From: Phlebiopsis flavidoalba
Lineage: Eukaryota; Basidiomycota; Agaricomycetes; Polyporales; Phanerochaetaceae
Reading direction: 5' to 3'
Assembly (NCBI GenBank): GCA_035772785.1
Contig: JAOCPU010000034.1
Coordinates: 62,001 to 126,000, forward strand
DNA: 64,000 bases
The notes beneath the pieces are model-generated. The model saw only the letters and a program-made list of their open reading frames with translations. It was not told where the DNA came from and made no database searches. The position numbers and the translations under genes are program-made. Position 1 is the stretch's first letter. Each line of letters opens with the position of its first letter. This document shows, in pieces, positions 1 through 12,704 of the stretch.

Positions 1-1379
1 GCACTGCCTCCTTACGCACAGATGAGACCGCGAAACTCTTGCAGAAGGACGAGATTTCTATCTCGACCATGGTGCGGCCACGTCCCGTATTCTCGCTTCC
101 TTTCGCGATAGATGATTGCCTTGACATGCGGACTCGGAACGGATTTAGGAGTCTCTTAAACAGTTCAAAATCCAAGTTTTGTCATGAGGGGCTCGTGCAA
201 TGCTTTAGCCACGCGCAAGTATTGCCTTGGTGCCTGAGGGGCGTCAACCAAAGGACGGGCTGTGAGCACATGTGAGTACTTTGAGTCTTGGTCATGACCA
301 GTCGCTGAGCATGGTTCGTTCATCTGCGCCGTGATAAAGACGCTTCTATTGACCTGCTGTTGAGCTACACGAACCTCCCCTTTGCTCACGCAGCTGGTCA
401 GGAACGTGACCATCGATCTGTCAATCACTGAGCGTGTCCGTCCGTGCCTATTGACTCTAGAGTGCGGCGAGAGATGTGTCGTCTATCCGAGATGGAATGA
501 CTCTTCCCTTTGCGGGCTCCATCATGAATTCTACGCCAGACGCCGTGCCGCGTTTCAAATTTCATGGATGATATAAAGACGATGGTGCTGGATAGTGGTT
601 TGGGATTGGGATTCATCTAGCGGCGAGCTGTCTCATCTCATTCCCCCCGCCGCTTTTACGAATAGCAGCATCTGGCCAGTGACAGAGCACTCACTGCATA
701 ATGCCTACGATCGCTGAGAAACCATGTGCGTCTCCACGTTCTTGGAGCTCGAGCTGCAATGACCGTTTTCTGTGACCTCGACTTCGCACATGAAACTTTT
801 CTAGACGATGGTCGTCAAATGCCCCTCTTGTGGTTGTGAGCAAAGCATGACCGTGAAGTAAACTCTGCAGACGAAGTTGCCACCGAACGGACACGCTGGA
901 TCATAAGAACCACAGTCCATCTGTGTCGAATGTGGAAAACCATTTGTCGTCGAGGCATAATTGTTGGCAGCAATGACAACTCAGGTGTCGTTGTGAAGAC
1001 ACCCGAAGTAAAATCAAGTACGCCAATAGATGTTAAGGAACTGTAATGTTGACAACTGTAAGTCATGCCATGCCAGTCCATGATGCCATTCAAGAATAAG
1101 CAATTTGCCTCAGCGCCCAATGTTAAACGGCAACAAGTGCAGCTCCTGAGTGGTGGTCGATGATCTTCCATCATTTATCATCATTGTAAACACACCGCAT
1201 CTTAGACTGCACGAGGATAGCTGTCTCATCTGAAAAGATACAGCAGTACCCATAATAGACAAAAGACGGCGCATTTTGCATCAGTGTCTTGCTCTGTCAT
1301 TGCTTGTGGGGTCAATACGCAGTTTCTCTTATGTATTTCGAACTCACCAGACTGTTTCTGCGAAAGGATAATGACGATT
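1..1379. other. Unassigned stretch, no recognised gene
   Basis: Both strands carry only short open frames here. The longest is on the minus strand at 815-1174. Its Cys- and Thr-rich translation, and the neighbouring frames around 690-900, look weakly coding, but I recognise no family or domain. Given the frame breaks elsewhere in the window, a damaged gene could be hidden here. I see no repeat or RNA gene. Confidence 0.4.
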
Positions 1380-2793
1380 CTACTCAATCCTACCACGTAG
1401 CCAACTCAACAGGGGCCCTTGGTACCCTCTCGTTCCCACACGCGCCTAGGTGGCACCCGAAATCTGCATGAACGATGAGTACCACAAGCTTTCACAATAT
1501 GACGACTGCTTACACACATTCCCGTCGACCAAAAACACGTCCATTGGTAACAGCCCCATTTCGGCGGGAAGCCTTCCGAGTTTCATTGTCCCGTAGATCG
1601 AGCTCCTCGAGCTTCCATTCCTTGACATTCCGATTTCCCTTGAAACATCTCCGCGAGCTCCTGAAAGGCCGTTGAGCTCCATCAACCTGTTCCCCGCGCA
1701 GGCGTAGGTGGCGTAAGCCCGCACGTTGGGGCTCCTGGTCCTCGCCAGACGCGAGAATCAGCCCCGCGAGCGTAAATCCCGCGAGAGTGCGTCCGAGGTG
1801 AGCGCATTGTAGCTGAGATCGAGCGTCCGAAGGCTGGGGAAGAGGTTCACGAGGAGTGGCAGAAGCGGCTCGGATGTGCGTGCGCCTAGCGGTGTCACCC
1901 GGCTCGCTCGCGCGGGAGACGGACACAGAGTTTCCGAGGTTACAGCCCTCGAGAACGAGCTCTTCAAGAGCCGGTAAAAAGGGGCCCGTTAGACCCGCCC
2001 GGGAGGCTGAACGAGCTGTCCATCTTCCGATTCGTGAGAATCAGGGACTTTCAACGTCTTGCGAACGGTTTGGGACATGATCGCTGCCAGTGGTGAGAGT
2101 CGGTGTGTCGGAATCGCTAATGATAGGTCTGAACTCGACGACGACGATGGAGGGATCTTGATGGCCAAAGAGAATGAACGGGAGTGCTGGTTCTTCTGTA
2201 TGGCTGTGGATGGAGGCAGCGTAAGTGTCTGAGTGGCGGAGGTGTAAGTACTGAGCGCCTGACAGAACGGAACCAGTTGATGGGGTCGGACGAGTGGGGA
2301 TACTGAGTTTGGTGGGGGACTTGATGGTTACAGAAGAGGTACCGGTCGCCATGCCGCTGACCGCAGCCATGGCTCTTGCACGTCTCCTTCCGCCCGCGGT
2401 CAAGAGTCCTTGCTCGGCTTCGAAATCTCCCAGGCTTCTTTGTCCACGGCTTTCGAAGGAGAAGGTGGGCGCTTCGAAGATAGTGTGTCGTTTACTGGGG
2501 GCTTGAGGCGGAAGCTGCGGCAGCCGCGGCTCTTGCCCGTATCTCTTGGCTCCTTCGGACAGCAATCCTTGTTCTGCTTCGAGCTCCCAGGACTCTTTAA
2601 CGACCGCCTTATTTGGGCTGGCGGTGGTGAACTACCACCCCAACGCGGGGCCACCCCAATCGTCGCTGTTGTGCTGAACATGTCTACCACGGGTTTTGGT
2701 CCTGCGCTCAGCCTCCTCGAGTTACCCCCAAGCCTCTTTGATGACGCGCTTTCCGACGATGACGCGAAGAACGCCGGGCTTCGGCGGTTCCAT
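1380..2793 (-). CDS. Leucine-rich-repeat protein
   Basis: Function is unknown; LRR proteins usually act as binding scaffolds. The C-terminal half carries clear leucine-rich repeats, for example LFPSLRTLDLSYNALTSDAL near 1830-1870, GLRHLRLRGNRL near 1680-1710 and EELDLRDNE near 1590. It ends with an Arg/Glu-rich tail around FRVPPRRVWEREGTKG and a stop at 1380-1382. The N-terminal half is low-complexity and Ser/Pro/Lys-rich, with a short element of the form KAV-KE-WE occurring about three times between 2400 and 2790. Several frame shifts split the gene, but each LRR block resumes in an adjacent frame. The chosen ATG at 2793 sits in a reasonable context, yet coding-like sequence continues upstream to about 2900, so the true start may be further 5'. 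I am sure of the LRR call and unsure of the N-terminus. Confidence 0.72.
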
Positions 2794-5389
2794 CGTGACC
2801 TCAAAGTCGATTGTTGTTGAATGGTGCCAGGTAGGAATGAAGCCTCGGATTACTGGACGTGTTATCGGGGGGTTTCACCAAGATCAAGTACACTGATGGG
2901 AAGTAAACGGTACCAAGCCCGACGGCGATTAAAGCAAGCGGATGAACAGGGAAAGAGGTCGTCGTCAATGTTCAAGAAGTGCTACACACAGAAACGCTTA
3001 CGGCGCAGGCTTTGAAGCTTTGGTAATTCGTGGACAAGAACTGCGCGCAGGAGAGAAGTGGATGGTTCGAGCGGCGTTTCCGTTGAGGACAATGTGCTAG
3101 TTATTGTGATTGATCACGGGCAAATGGACCTATCCTCGTGACTGATAGATGTTGCAGTCAGCTTGTTATGCGACAGATCGAGCGAAACGAGTTTTGGCAA
3201 TACAGTTGTGGATCGAGTTTATTAGTTTCACTGAAACCAATGTCTCCCCGGGGGGGTTCTGCCGTCCGTGACAGAGGGTTGACAGAGTCAGAAAATGGCC
3301 ACGAGAAATAAGGGGATCGACGACAAGGCGATTTATGTGATGAGATTAAGAGTAGTCAGTATGGGGAAAGGGTGATAAGTGGATGGTAGGTCTTTATTTT
3401 CCTGGATACGAAGCATTATTATTGTAGTAGAGGTTCGGAGGGGCGCTTAAACACGAGATGATGATTCGGACAATAGCGATGTCAGCGTTTTAGATGGAGG
3501 ACTAAAGTGAGCGCACTTGTTTTATTCGTGCAAATGGCAATGCATAAGGTTAAAATCAGCTGTATACGCGGAGCCTATTCCATACACAAAGACTGACGTT
3601 TTCTATTTCGACTGTTCTTCAATGAGCCGAACATCGGATATCTCCGGCCTGGAATGATCCATGATATCCTCATTGGACCGATGGCTTTCAGAATAACGGG
3701 CAGATGTCCTGGGCTTCATACCAGGGATGGTCCCTTCCTTGTTGCTCCACCGCAGTCTGCGGGAAGGAGTCAGATCGTCCACGATGTTCATGTTGTGATG
3801 GCGTGGTTCTCCGGGACAGATTTCAAGGTTTATTCAGGGGGTTATTCCAAGGTGCGATTTCGAAGAGGCAGACGGAAGAGCATCGGTTAGTGCTGCGCAG
3901 ACAGGCAAGATGATAGCGCCCTAGAAGCATAGTGTCATATATGCGCACGTCAGCACAAGGCTACCTATCCAATTTGAGCTCACTGATGCAGACCGCTATG
4001 GAACAGCGCTGCCTTGCGTGAAATGCGGGCTATAGCAGTGTGAGGTCGGTTACTCGACGTAGGTAGACCGGAGCCCTTTGAACACGACGGATCCGCGCTC
4101 GTTGATATCGTCGCTTTTCACTGACAACTTCCGGTAGGTAAATCATTTGATCATCTGAAGATAGGCAATCTCTGGTGGGTTACAGCATACATTCCAAGCC
4201 CGCAGCAAGTCGTCGAATAGCAAGGTTCTTGGTAGCGAGGTCTTCGCCTGGAAGCCTTCTTAGCTCTCAGCTCTTCGAGAGCGCTATTTGCTCACGGGAT
4301 TGATCAGTGGAGCGTGCTCGTTGCGGTGATATTGAGGAAACAGTAGGAAGATTAAATCGTAGGACTTGGAAGAGCTCTTCCTCGGAAAAAGCTAGACAGG
4401 GCCTCAGGTCTTGACAGGGCTTACTCTTCGGGCGAATAGTATCTCACCAGCAGACGTAAGGACTGGGCGGCGGCTTCGTACGTGCGCGCAAGTCGACGGC
4501 CCCGATCGACCGGGTACTTGACCAAGAGGAGATCTGGATGCGCCGGATTGGTGTCTGTCTTGAGGAGGAGGATTGTGGGATACGCGGATCATGACAGACA
4601 AGACAACAAAAAATTCAGACGCCCGCCGTGAATCAAGGCCTGTCACGCGCGTGGCCGCACGAGTAGGATGCTGCCATTTCTGGCTTAAATCGCGTCAGGA
4701 TTGGCGGAACTTGAACGGTTTGAACCTGGCATTGGGCAATATTTTCGTTGGCCATGTACAACACAACTTCCTTCCCCTTGTGGGCAAACCCTTATTGCCG
4801 ATGAGATGATCCTATCCCGTCATTACTTCTATATAGAGCTGGCTGCCGCTGCGTATCCACTCTGTACCTGAGAACCGTAGCCAGCTGGCCGGTGCCATAA
4901 ATCCACGCGATTAAATCCAACGAACTTAAGGGAAGACGTACTTCGCTATCGAGTCCGGTGACAGAGGGTTTCCCTTTTCGCGGTCGGCCGTGCGAGATAT
5001 CCAACAGGGCTTCTATGCAGCATGCATAAGATTGAAGTACACGACTCGTGATGCTTCTGACGCAGGGGCAAACTCCTTGGTTAAGGGGGCCAGGCTGATT
5101 CTGTATATGCATGACTTGAATGGAGGCACGCCGCCTTCTGGTTATAGTTTAGTCAAATTAGCTCCATTCCAAAGCCGCAAGACCCTATACGTCTCCACTA
5201 TCAGAGACCTGCTATAATAGATAGTCCACTCATTATAAGTCTCGCCGTGAGTCTTTGCTTAATTCACATCTCACACTTTCTCAACTCGTGATGTGCTTTA
5301 TGGAGTGGCGAACCCAGCTGCTTCCGTCGACACCGTCCAGATTACGAAACTGAACACTCTCAAGCAGTGGTAGCGTAGGATCCTCCTAA
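2794..5389. other. Unassigned stretch, no recognised gene
   Basis: No family was recognised. The minus strand at about 4425-4580 has a coding-like run (PAHPDLLLVKYPVD followed by RTYEAAAQSLRLLVRYYSP), and minus-strand frames at 3603-3791 and 4792-5112 are also open. None joins into a recognisable protein. They could be remains of one or more broken minus-strand genes. The rest holds only short shadow frames. Confidence 0.35.
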
Positions 5390-5778
5390 CGCTCTAGTAT
5401 CCTGTGGATAAAATAAAAAACATGAGAATGATACTAGAAAAGATCATGGACAAAAACTAATGATTGTATATAAACTTATAATGAATATTTATTATGTTGT
5501 TGATGATGACACTTAAGATGCACCATGATTTATTATAAAATCAATTGTCTAACCTGAACCAAAATTATGTGACATGTACTATAATAAAATTATGACAATG
5601 CAATTTAAAAATATTGATGATAATATGAATTGCCCATGAACTTTTGTATTAAAAAAAATAATGTGTAAAATGAATGTGTATAAAATGGAGATTTTGTATT
5701 TATTTAGGACTTAAGATAAGAATGTATGCATGATAATTATAAATGATCGATACTAAAATAAAAAATGACTGACAATGT
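5390..5778. other. AT-rich island
   Basis: About 390 bases are very rich in A and T, with runs such as AAAAAAAATAATG and many TAAAATAAAA-like strings. The sequence on both sides has ordinary mixed composition. It contains no open frame of useful length. The 3' boundary is abrupt, at TGTGACACCCCTGG. I cannot say whether this is an old mobile-element insertion, a piece of organellar DNA or a normal intergenic AT tract. Confidence 0.6.
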
Positions 5779-7219
5779 GTGACACCCCTGGAGGAAGCAC
5801 GCCAAAGCATCCATAGATGACTCGCATTGCTTCGCAGTAGTCCTCAGCTCATTGAGGCACGCTTAGAGCACGCCACGGCCGCCCCGCCATGCAAGGCGTG
5901 TAGAATTCCCCATTACGAATCTCCACTGTATCCTCTATTACAGCGCTGACAGCCCGTCCATTCATGATCACGGTGGGTTTAGGCCTGCTTTTTTCGAAGG
6001 CGCGCTTTCGACCGAATCCTAGGTACCGGAGAAACAATTTTTATGCTATCAGCTAGACTGGATCACTACATTATGCCTCAAGGGGTAGTGGAACAAAGAA
6101 ATAGTATACACTTCGAGCTCTGGGCCGGAAAGGACAACATATCACTTCGCTGACCTCAACGGAGTACTTCAAAACCTCTACGACAAAGATTTCAGTCCCG
6201 TCTAGAATGACGTAAACATCTCTCATCCTCTAAGACGAGATTAAGCTGGCATTTGATACACCACTCAAGAAAAACTCTCATTGATGACGCCTTATCGATG
6301 CGGTGGGGTAAGACTCGTCTTCCCTTCGCACACGGGCCTCGTAACATGATTATCTTATCACGACCCTCCGCCAGATCGAAATCCCCATGGAGGGGAGAAG
6401 ACTGAACCGACATTAGAAGCTCTGACCCATCAAAACCAGCCCCCTGGAAGTGGCTAAGAAACATGTGACGCGCCATCTTTACAACCAGTATAGGTCATTC
6501 TATGCTGAGTTTGAAGAAGTATGTGCTACTCGACAATCACATCACCTAGCTACTCATGGTCAAATCGCGTCTTGAGGAATCAACAATTGTGACGTCTCAC
6601 TGTCCAGATATTCTCCGTAACAATGCTGGGGTCCCAATTCACCTCGAGAACGACCTGTTCTTTGGTGACGCTATGACTGTCGTGCCAGGGGATTGTGTCC
6701 ACTGCGCTCAAGGGCGAGTGAAGAAGACCGTTGACCAGGGCGAGGGCGCGACAGGTGAATGGTGAAGAGGAATTCACACGTATCGTGTATACCTGGACCT
6801 CTTCAAGAGGATGAGACGAGTGGGAGTGCTTCGACGTTCACCTGTGTAAAACCCTACGACGGAGGCTACAAAGAGATGTGAGTACATCTACACCCGCACC
6901 GCGAGTGAGTACCCACCTTCGGTTCCGGACCACGAGTTACTCAACAAAACCTTAGTTAAAGCTGTCCCTCGCCCTCGATCGCAAGCTACGGCTACCTCTT
7001 CAGGACTATCGACCGTGTTGGTGTGACACCAGGTGGTCGACCAGACAGCAAGAACTACGCCAATACCTAATTGTCGCAAACATTCATTAGATCAGGCTTG
7101 GGACATCCTCACGCCGATCTCCGCAACCTTCTCGACAGTGTGCTTCCGTTCTCGTCATCTCAGAATGCTGCCCCCTGCTTCCCCAACTGACGACCACAAT
7201 GACGGTGGTCTACCTTCTT
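5779..7219. other. Unassigned stretch with short frames
   Basis: The minus strand has open frames at 5849-6037 and 6192-6476 that read like soluble protein, and the plus strand has frames at 6556-6765 and 7033-7221. I recognise no domain and cannot join them into a convincing gene. The plus-strand pieces may belong to the gene whose 3' end is listed at 7220-7382. Confidence 0.35.
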
Positions 7220-7382
7220 AGACCCTAATCAAGCTCTTTAAGCAAGTCAAAGAAGAGCTCAAGGCTGCGATTGAACAGCTCGGCGCGGAAAGGAGTATGG
7301 ACTCAAAAGGCGAAAGTTGGGTGGATTTTGTTTTTTGCGATGAGGAAAACTGTGGTCCGACACCCTGGGATGCGACGTGGTG
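7220..7382 (+). CDS. 3' end of an unrecognised gene
   Basis: An open frame follows a possible AG acceptor at 7219-7221. It reads TLIKLFKQVKEELKAAIEQL, then a Trp/Cys-containing tail around GESWVDFVFCDEENCGPTPW, and stops at 7380-7382. The amphipathic helix followed by an acidic, Trp-rich tail looks like the C-terminus of a real protein. The upstream exons (about 6500-7200 +) are too broken to reconstruct. Function is unknown. Confidence 0.3.
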
Positions 7383-7966
7383 ACTGATGGCTCGGAAGTG
7401 GTGGATGTCAATGTGTGATGTGTAGTGATTTGTGAGCTGTTGAACTGATGTACATATCACCCCATTTGTGTTTTTTACGCGTCCCATCGCCTGAAGTTGT
7501 CCTTTCGCATGGTGGAGAGTGAAGTGAAGTATAAGTAAGGCCGCGCTTGATCTCGAAATCGTGAGAGGCGAGTATCACTTGAGACCTGCTCAAGTTCGTT
7601 TTAGCGCGACCACCCAGAGACTTATTTCTGATGTTTGAACATAAGACTGATTCACCATTGAAAGAACACCAAATTGTCGTAGGCTCAATCGTGGCTGGTC
7701 CAGATCTCGTAGTAGGGTGAGAGCGCGCCCGAGAGCACGTGACGCCACGAAAACGCGCGGTTGGTTGGCTTGAGCCTGGATAATTTCGTTTTCGGCCCTG
7801 GGCTCCATGACCCCACGGTCACCATGCGAGATCGGGGCCTCCTCGAGTGACAACTATTTGTTCTTAACATGATCGGTACGTCACTGAGTCGACTTACATT
7901 ATCTTTTGCCTACCAATCTTATAATTGCTGTAGCGGGCAGGTGGTTCAAGCGGATTCACAACTAGC
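7383..7966. other. Intergenic stretch
   Basis: Only short frames are present. The minus-strand frame at 7590-7853 is open for 87 codons but matches nothing I know. The segment probably contains the promoter of the F-box gene that starts at 7967. Confidence 0.4.
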
Positions 7967-9480
7967 ATGATGCCCCTCAGGCTTCCCACAAGAACTGATT
8001 GAAATCATCATCGACCACCTATACCTAGAACGGGAAACAGTTAATGTTTATCCACATGCTCTCTCGTTCACAGCTCATGGACAGCCCCCATGCTCAGCGC
8101 CATCTATTCGAAAGCGTGAATATCACCTGCACTTTCGCATTATACGCCATCGCGTAGCCTCTTGTCCTTTGACGCCTTCATCGCCGAAAAACCTATCGTG
8201 GCATTATACATCCGTACATTCATGCTTTCTGGTATCCCAGCTCTCGACAATATTAACTATCCCACAAGAAACGAAACCGTCGTAGCGTCCATGCTGAGCA
8301 AGCTGGTCAGAGTTCGTCGAGTCGTGTTAAGGACGCTGAATCTACATCCTGGCGAAGCAGACGTGATCCAGACACTCGCGTCCCTCGGTGAGCTCGAAAC
8401 CATTTGGATCTCCCTCGTTGACATTCCACGACCGGCCTTGCGACACCCTCACGCTCTTTCAATCGATAATCTCTCAACTCGGTTGAAGGGACTCTATTTC
8501 CTGGGTAACAATATCAGTGCGACACGCTTAGAAGCCTTGTTGAACGCTTTCTGCCATCCGAGAGCGCAACTGTCCTCCTCTCTTGCCTTGAGGATACCGC
8601 CCCGAAACGCAGAAAATACGTTCTTGTTATACAGCAAGTGGATGTTTGGACAATACGTCTGCAACCCTCACCAGTCTATGTCTCGACATTCGCGATTGGG
8701 GCTGGCAACTCTTCTGGGACATCGGGATCCAGCTCGTTTTAGACAATGTGAACGACCTTTTTCCGCCTTCCTTTTTTCTGCCTCAGTGCTGATCATTTTG
8801 CCTGCCAGACCTCTAGATACGTTTTTCACCGGTTTCAAAAATCTTCTGGCCGGCTGCAACAGAGTCACACACATCTGGATCTGTGGATCGATAAACGCTC
8901 TCCGTCGAGCGCCTTACGCCTGGTCCGCTGCAGGCGTCCTTCTTGGAATGTTACCCGCAATCGACTTCTCTGCAAAAAACTCGTAGTCGCCATCGGACCT
9001 GAGATCTTTAGCGGTATATGGTAGCTGCGAAGAAATGCATTCCCTTGTTTCGAGGAGGCTATCTATCCAGACTTGCGCATATACGAGAGCTGGTATTGAC
9101 GGATGTTAACTTGTCGAAGTCTAATTTTGATAGCGGCAAACACGTTTGCAAATCTGAGCAGATTTTCACGCACAATGCAAAACCGTTCAGGCAATTGGGC
9201 AGTTTACAAGTAGAAAAGCACAGTCCCCGGACCCGCGGACAGGTCAGACGTCCTTTTAGCACGAGCACTGGAATCGTGATATTACTTACTTAGAGTTGGA
9301 ATGCTCCCTGGCCATCCCATCTTTGAATCCCAAGTGCACGCTATACGGCTCTATAAACATACCGGTCGATGCCTAAGAGAGACGCACGATTTTGACAATG
9401 TTGTCACAAAACTTCTTAACAACTTGCGTCTTTCAAGTTCGGCTTTTTTTGATTACCGAGTTGTGACCGGGGCGCGCTAA
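7967..9480 (+). CDS. F-box domain protein
   Basis: F-box proteins are substrate adaptors of SCF ubiquitin ligases. The N-terminus reads LPQELIEIIIDHLY after one surplus C near 7985. This is the classic F-box opening, and it is followed within 40 residues by a second F-box-like block around 8060-8130. The long clean frame 8162-8750 contains leucine-rich text (for example SLGELETIWISLVDIP and LSTRLKGLYFLGNN) typical of the degenerate LRRs behind fungal F-boxes. After 8640 the protein continues in shifted frames to about 9470, where CLRETHDFDNVVTKLLNNL is followed by a stop at 9478-9480. The start is the first ATG before the F-box. Substrate is unknown. The next gene, ATM1, starts about 170 bases downstream on the same strand. 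Confidence 0.78.
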
Positions 9481-9649
9481 TCTTATCGGCCGAGGGACAC
9501 ACGTCTTATCAGATAATAGCCGAGAGGACAGCTTGAGTCCACGGTGCGATTCGCTGCCGGTTGTGCTCGCCATGCTTTACACCACCATTGCGCACACTCT
9601 GTCCTCATCTCACAACCACCGAGACCTCGCCGCGTATTGGGAGGCGGCT

Positions 9650-12332
9650 ATGAACGTACTACGGCCAGCTCGATATGCTGTAGAGGCGTACTGTTCTGCC
9701 TTGTCGCCGATATCACCTCGATATTCGCCAAGTATTCCGCGGCTCGCGTTTCTCTCCGAGCTCTTCACCGACACTTTCAACATCTTGTGCCAACAATGAA
9801 CCACCCAAAGACCTCAACGGGATTGCCGAGCAGTCCACCTTTCCGTAACGAAGAAACCTAACAGTAATACCGACGTACCCCGTACATGTTACGCTCTCAC
9901 AGCAGCGGAAGAATGACTGGGAAAATTATCAAACGGCTCTCTGGCAATCTATGGCCAAAGGACGACTGGTCCACGAAGGCTAGGGTGGTTACCGGAATGG
10001 GTCTTCTGGTCGCAGCGCAAGGTTCGTAGGTAACATCTCACAGGCTGGAAACACACCAAGTAATATGTTCTTCAGCTCCTGAACGTTCAAGTGCCCTTTT
10101 GTTATTCAAGAACATCATTGACAGGTCGCTGAACATCCCTGTCCACGGACGATTCTACTGTTTGGATTGTATGCGGTTCTCTTGTGTTTGGGCTGTAAGA
10201 CGTCATTTTTCGTCATTTGGGAGATTTACTGAACACGTTCAAGATGGAGCCGCGCGAATTGGGTGCCACTCTCTTTGGAGAGCTATTGAACGCGGGTCTT
10301 TGCCAAGGTCGGACAACACGCTATTCGCAAGGTTGCACGAGAGACGTTCGATCATCTTCTCAACCTCGACCTCAAGTTCCATCTATCACGTCAGACTGGC
10401 GGCTTAACGCGAGCTATTGACCGCATGGTACCAAGTACGTTTGAAAAACGGTTTCAAAAAAAAAAAAAAAAATTTTGAGTGTGGAAGGTGAATCTGTCAG
10501 ATAGTGGGTATTACATTCATTCTTCAAGCTATCGTGCTTTCGTATTGTCCCTACCGCTCTCGAGATCTCGCTCGTCTGTGGTATTCTGGTACGTCCCCTG
10601 CAGACATGCAAAGTAGGGTTGATTTATTCCAATGTTCACACAGACTTATAACTTCGGATGGAATTGTTGCTGCAATTACCCTGGTCACGATGGGCGCATA
10701 TACCTGGTTCACCGTACGAACGACATCATGGAGGTAAAGCTAGCATATGAGATGCGTTGGCTTCACTAAACATGAATAGAACACGGTTCCGGAGAGAAGC
10801 AAAACGCCGCAGCAACAAACAAAGCCGCCACCGTTGGCGGTTGACTCTCTTATCAATTACGAGGCTGTCAAGGTACGAATGCCGCATACACTGCATGGAC
10901 CATTTTCAATCCTGCCTCTCATAGCACTTCAACAACGAGAGGTATGAGATCGCTCAGGTACGACAAACATCTCAAGTCGTACGAGAAAGCTGCGCTGAAC
11001 ATCGCGACATCGCTGGCGTATCTCAATTCATGGGCAGAATATCATTTTCTCTCAAGTGTGCGCTCACAGCTATGATGTTCCTGGCGGCACAAGGCGTGGT
11101 CAAAGGTACTTTTGAATGTGTGACCAAAGTCTGCGAAAGCTTACACCGGACGTAGGAACGATGACTGTGGGTGATCTAGTCATGATCAACCAGCTTGTAT
11201 TCCAGCTCTCTCTGCCACTCAACTTCCTCGGTACAATATACCGCGAGATGAGAGCAAAGTTTACTGGATTTGGAACTTTGTTCAAGCTTCAGACCGAGAA
11301 TCAGCCACCAAAGGGTAGGCTATGCGTTCTTTCCAATCATGAATTCAATAGAACTAAACAATGTCATCCACAGGATAAATACCCAGCGCTCAGGCCCTCC
11401 AGCTGACTGGCGGCTCGATTCGCCCTTCGAAGACATTCACTTTTTCCTATCATCCAGATCGGCCCATCTTCCCGCGGACGATCAGCTTTACTATTCCAGC
11501 GGGCAAGAAGGTCGCTTTCGTCGGACCGTCAGGCTGCGGCAAATCGACGATCGTGAGGCTGCTGTACCGTTTCTACCTGCCATCGTCCGGCAAGATCTTC
11601 ATCGACGGTGCAAGACGTCGACCACGTACAGATCGAGAGCATTCGCCGCGCAAGTTGGCGTGGTGCCCCAGGGACACGCCGTTGGTTCTCCACTCGGATG
11701 TGCTGCACAACATCCGGTATGGCGACCTCGACTCGACGCGACCGACGAGGAGGTCCGGGAGGCCGCTCGGAAGGCGCATGTGCACGAGGCGGTGATGCGG
11801 GCGGCTGCCCGAGGGGTACGCGACGAAAGTGGGCGAGAGAGGGCTCATGATAAGTGGTTGGAGAGAAACAGCGGCTCGCGTGGCGAGGGTCCTGCTGAAA
11901 GATCCACCGATCCTGTTCTTTTCGACGAAGCGGTAGGGCGCCAGCCAAAGTACCTGCGTTATGCGAATGCTTATTGGATCCGTAGACTTCCGCGCTCGAT
12001 GCTCATACAGAGACCGAACTCATGAAGAACATTAACGGCCTACTCCATGAGAAAGCTCGCACGAGCATTTTCATCATCGCGCACAGGCTTCGTACTGTCG
12101 TTGAAGCAGGTGGGTGTGTTATAAACGGGCTTTCAAACCGCTCCTGACGCGTATCATTTTAGACCTGATTATAGGTTATGAACGATGGTCGCGTTGTTAG
12201 AGCAAGGCACCCACGAGGAGCTCGAGATGCGTACCGGCGCGGCTATATCACAGTGTGTGGATGGAGCAGGGCGTCGCATATGGACTACGACACAGTAAAG
12301 TACTGTGTCGGAACTTGGATTCAAAGGTGTAA
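9650..12332 (+). CDS. ATM1: ATM1-type mitochondrial ABC half-transporter
   Basis: This is a half-size ABC exporter of the mitochondrial inner membrane (ATM1/ABCB7 family). It exports a glutathione-linked sulfur/iron compound needed for cytosolic Fe-S protein assembly. An Arg/Ser-rich N-terminus fits a mitochondrial presequence. The membrane domain follows from 9913 ([65 protein letters not shown]). The ATPase domain has Walker A GPSGCGKS at about 11519-11545, a C-loop SGGEKQ at about 11850 (one extra T), Walker B LFFDEA at about 11915, D-loop SALD just after an intron near 11980, and H-loop AHRL near 12080. The stop is at 12330-12332. Introns are about 50-60 nt; one holds a 17-A run at 10457-10473. 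Several single-base gains break the frame although all motifs are intact, so I read these as sequence errors. The start is uncertain by about 100 bases. Confidence 0.93.
10457..10473 (+). repeat. 17-base poly-A run
   Basis: A homopolymer of 17 A lies inside a presumed ATM1 intron. Its length may not be exact, given the insertion errors seen elsewhere. Confidence 0.9.
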
Positions 12333-12704
12333 TAATAACCCGACTCGCCGCTTTCCTGTGGAAGAAGTCTGATCGACCATGCTCATGATAATGGGGGCTA
12401 TCTAGCCTAGACTGCTGGTGTTTATCAAGACTATAGGTAGACCGACAGAGCTGCCTGCCATCGTTTTCACTGATCACCGCGAGCTGGATAGGTGCCGGCG
12501 CACGCGCGCAATACTGACGCAGCGTTTTCTCGGGTGCGGCATTGCTCTCATCCTTCATTGAAAAGGCAAAGATTCACGATTTAAGGGGATCTGCATTGAC
12601 GAACCACGTTTGCGTGTCGTTCGTGGAATCAATGACAGCACTCATGAAGCGGAATATGATTATTTGCATTGACACAGAAGATTAGTATATAGCGAGACAT
12701 GAAC

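Noticed and set aside
4792..5217. Possible retrotransposon coding piece
   Set aside because: No reverse transcriptase, integrase or protease motif and no matching terminal repeats could be seen.
12169..12558. A 129-codon minus-strand frame overlapping the ATM1 3' end
   Set aside because: It is antisense to the end of ATM1 and its short downstream gap; no domain is present and the ATM1 reading explains the DNA.
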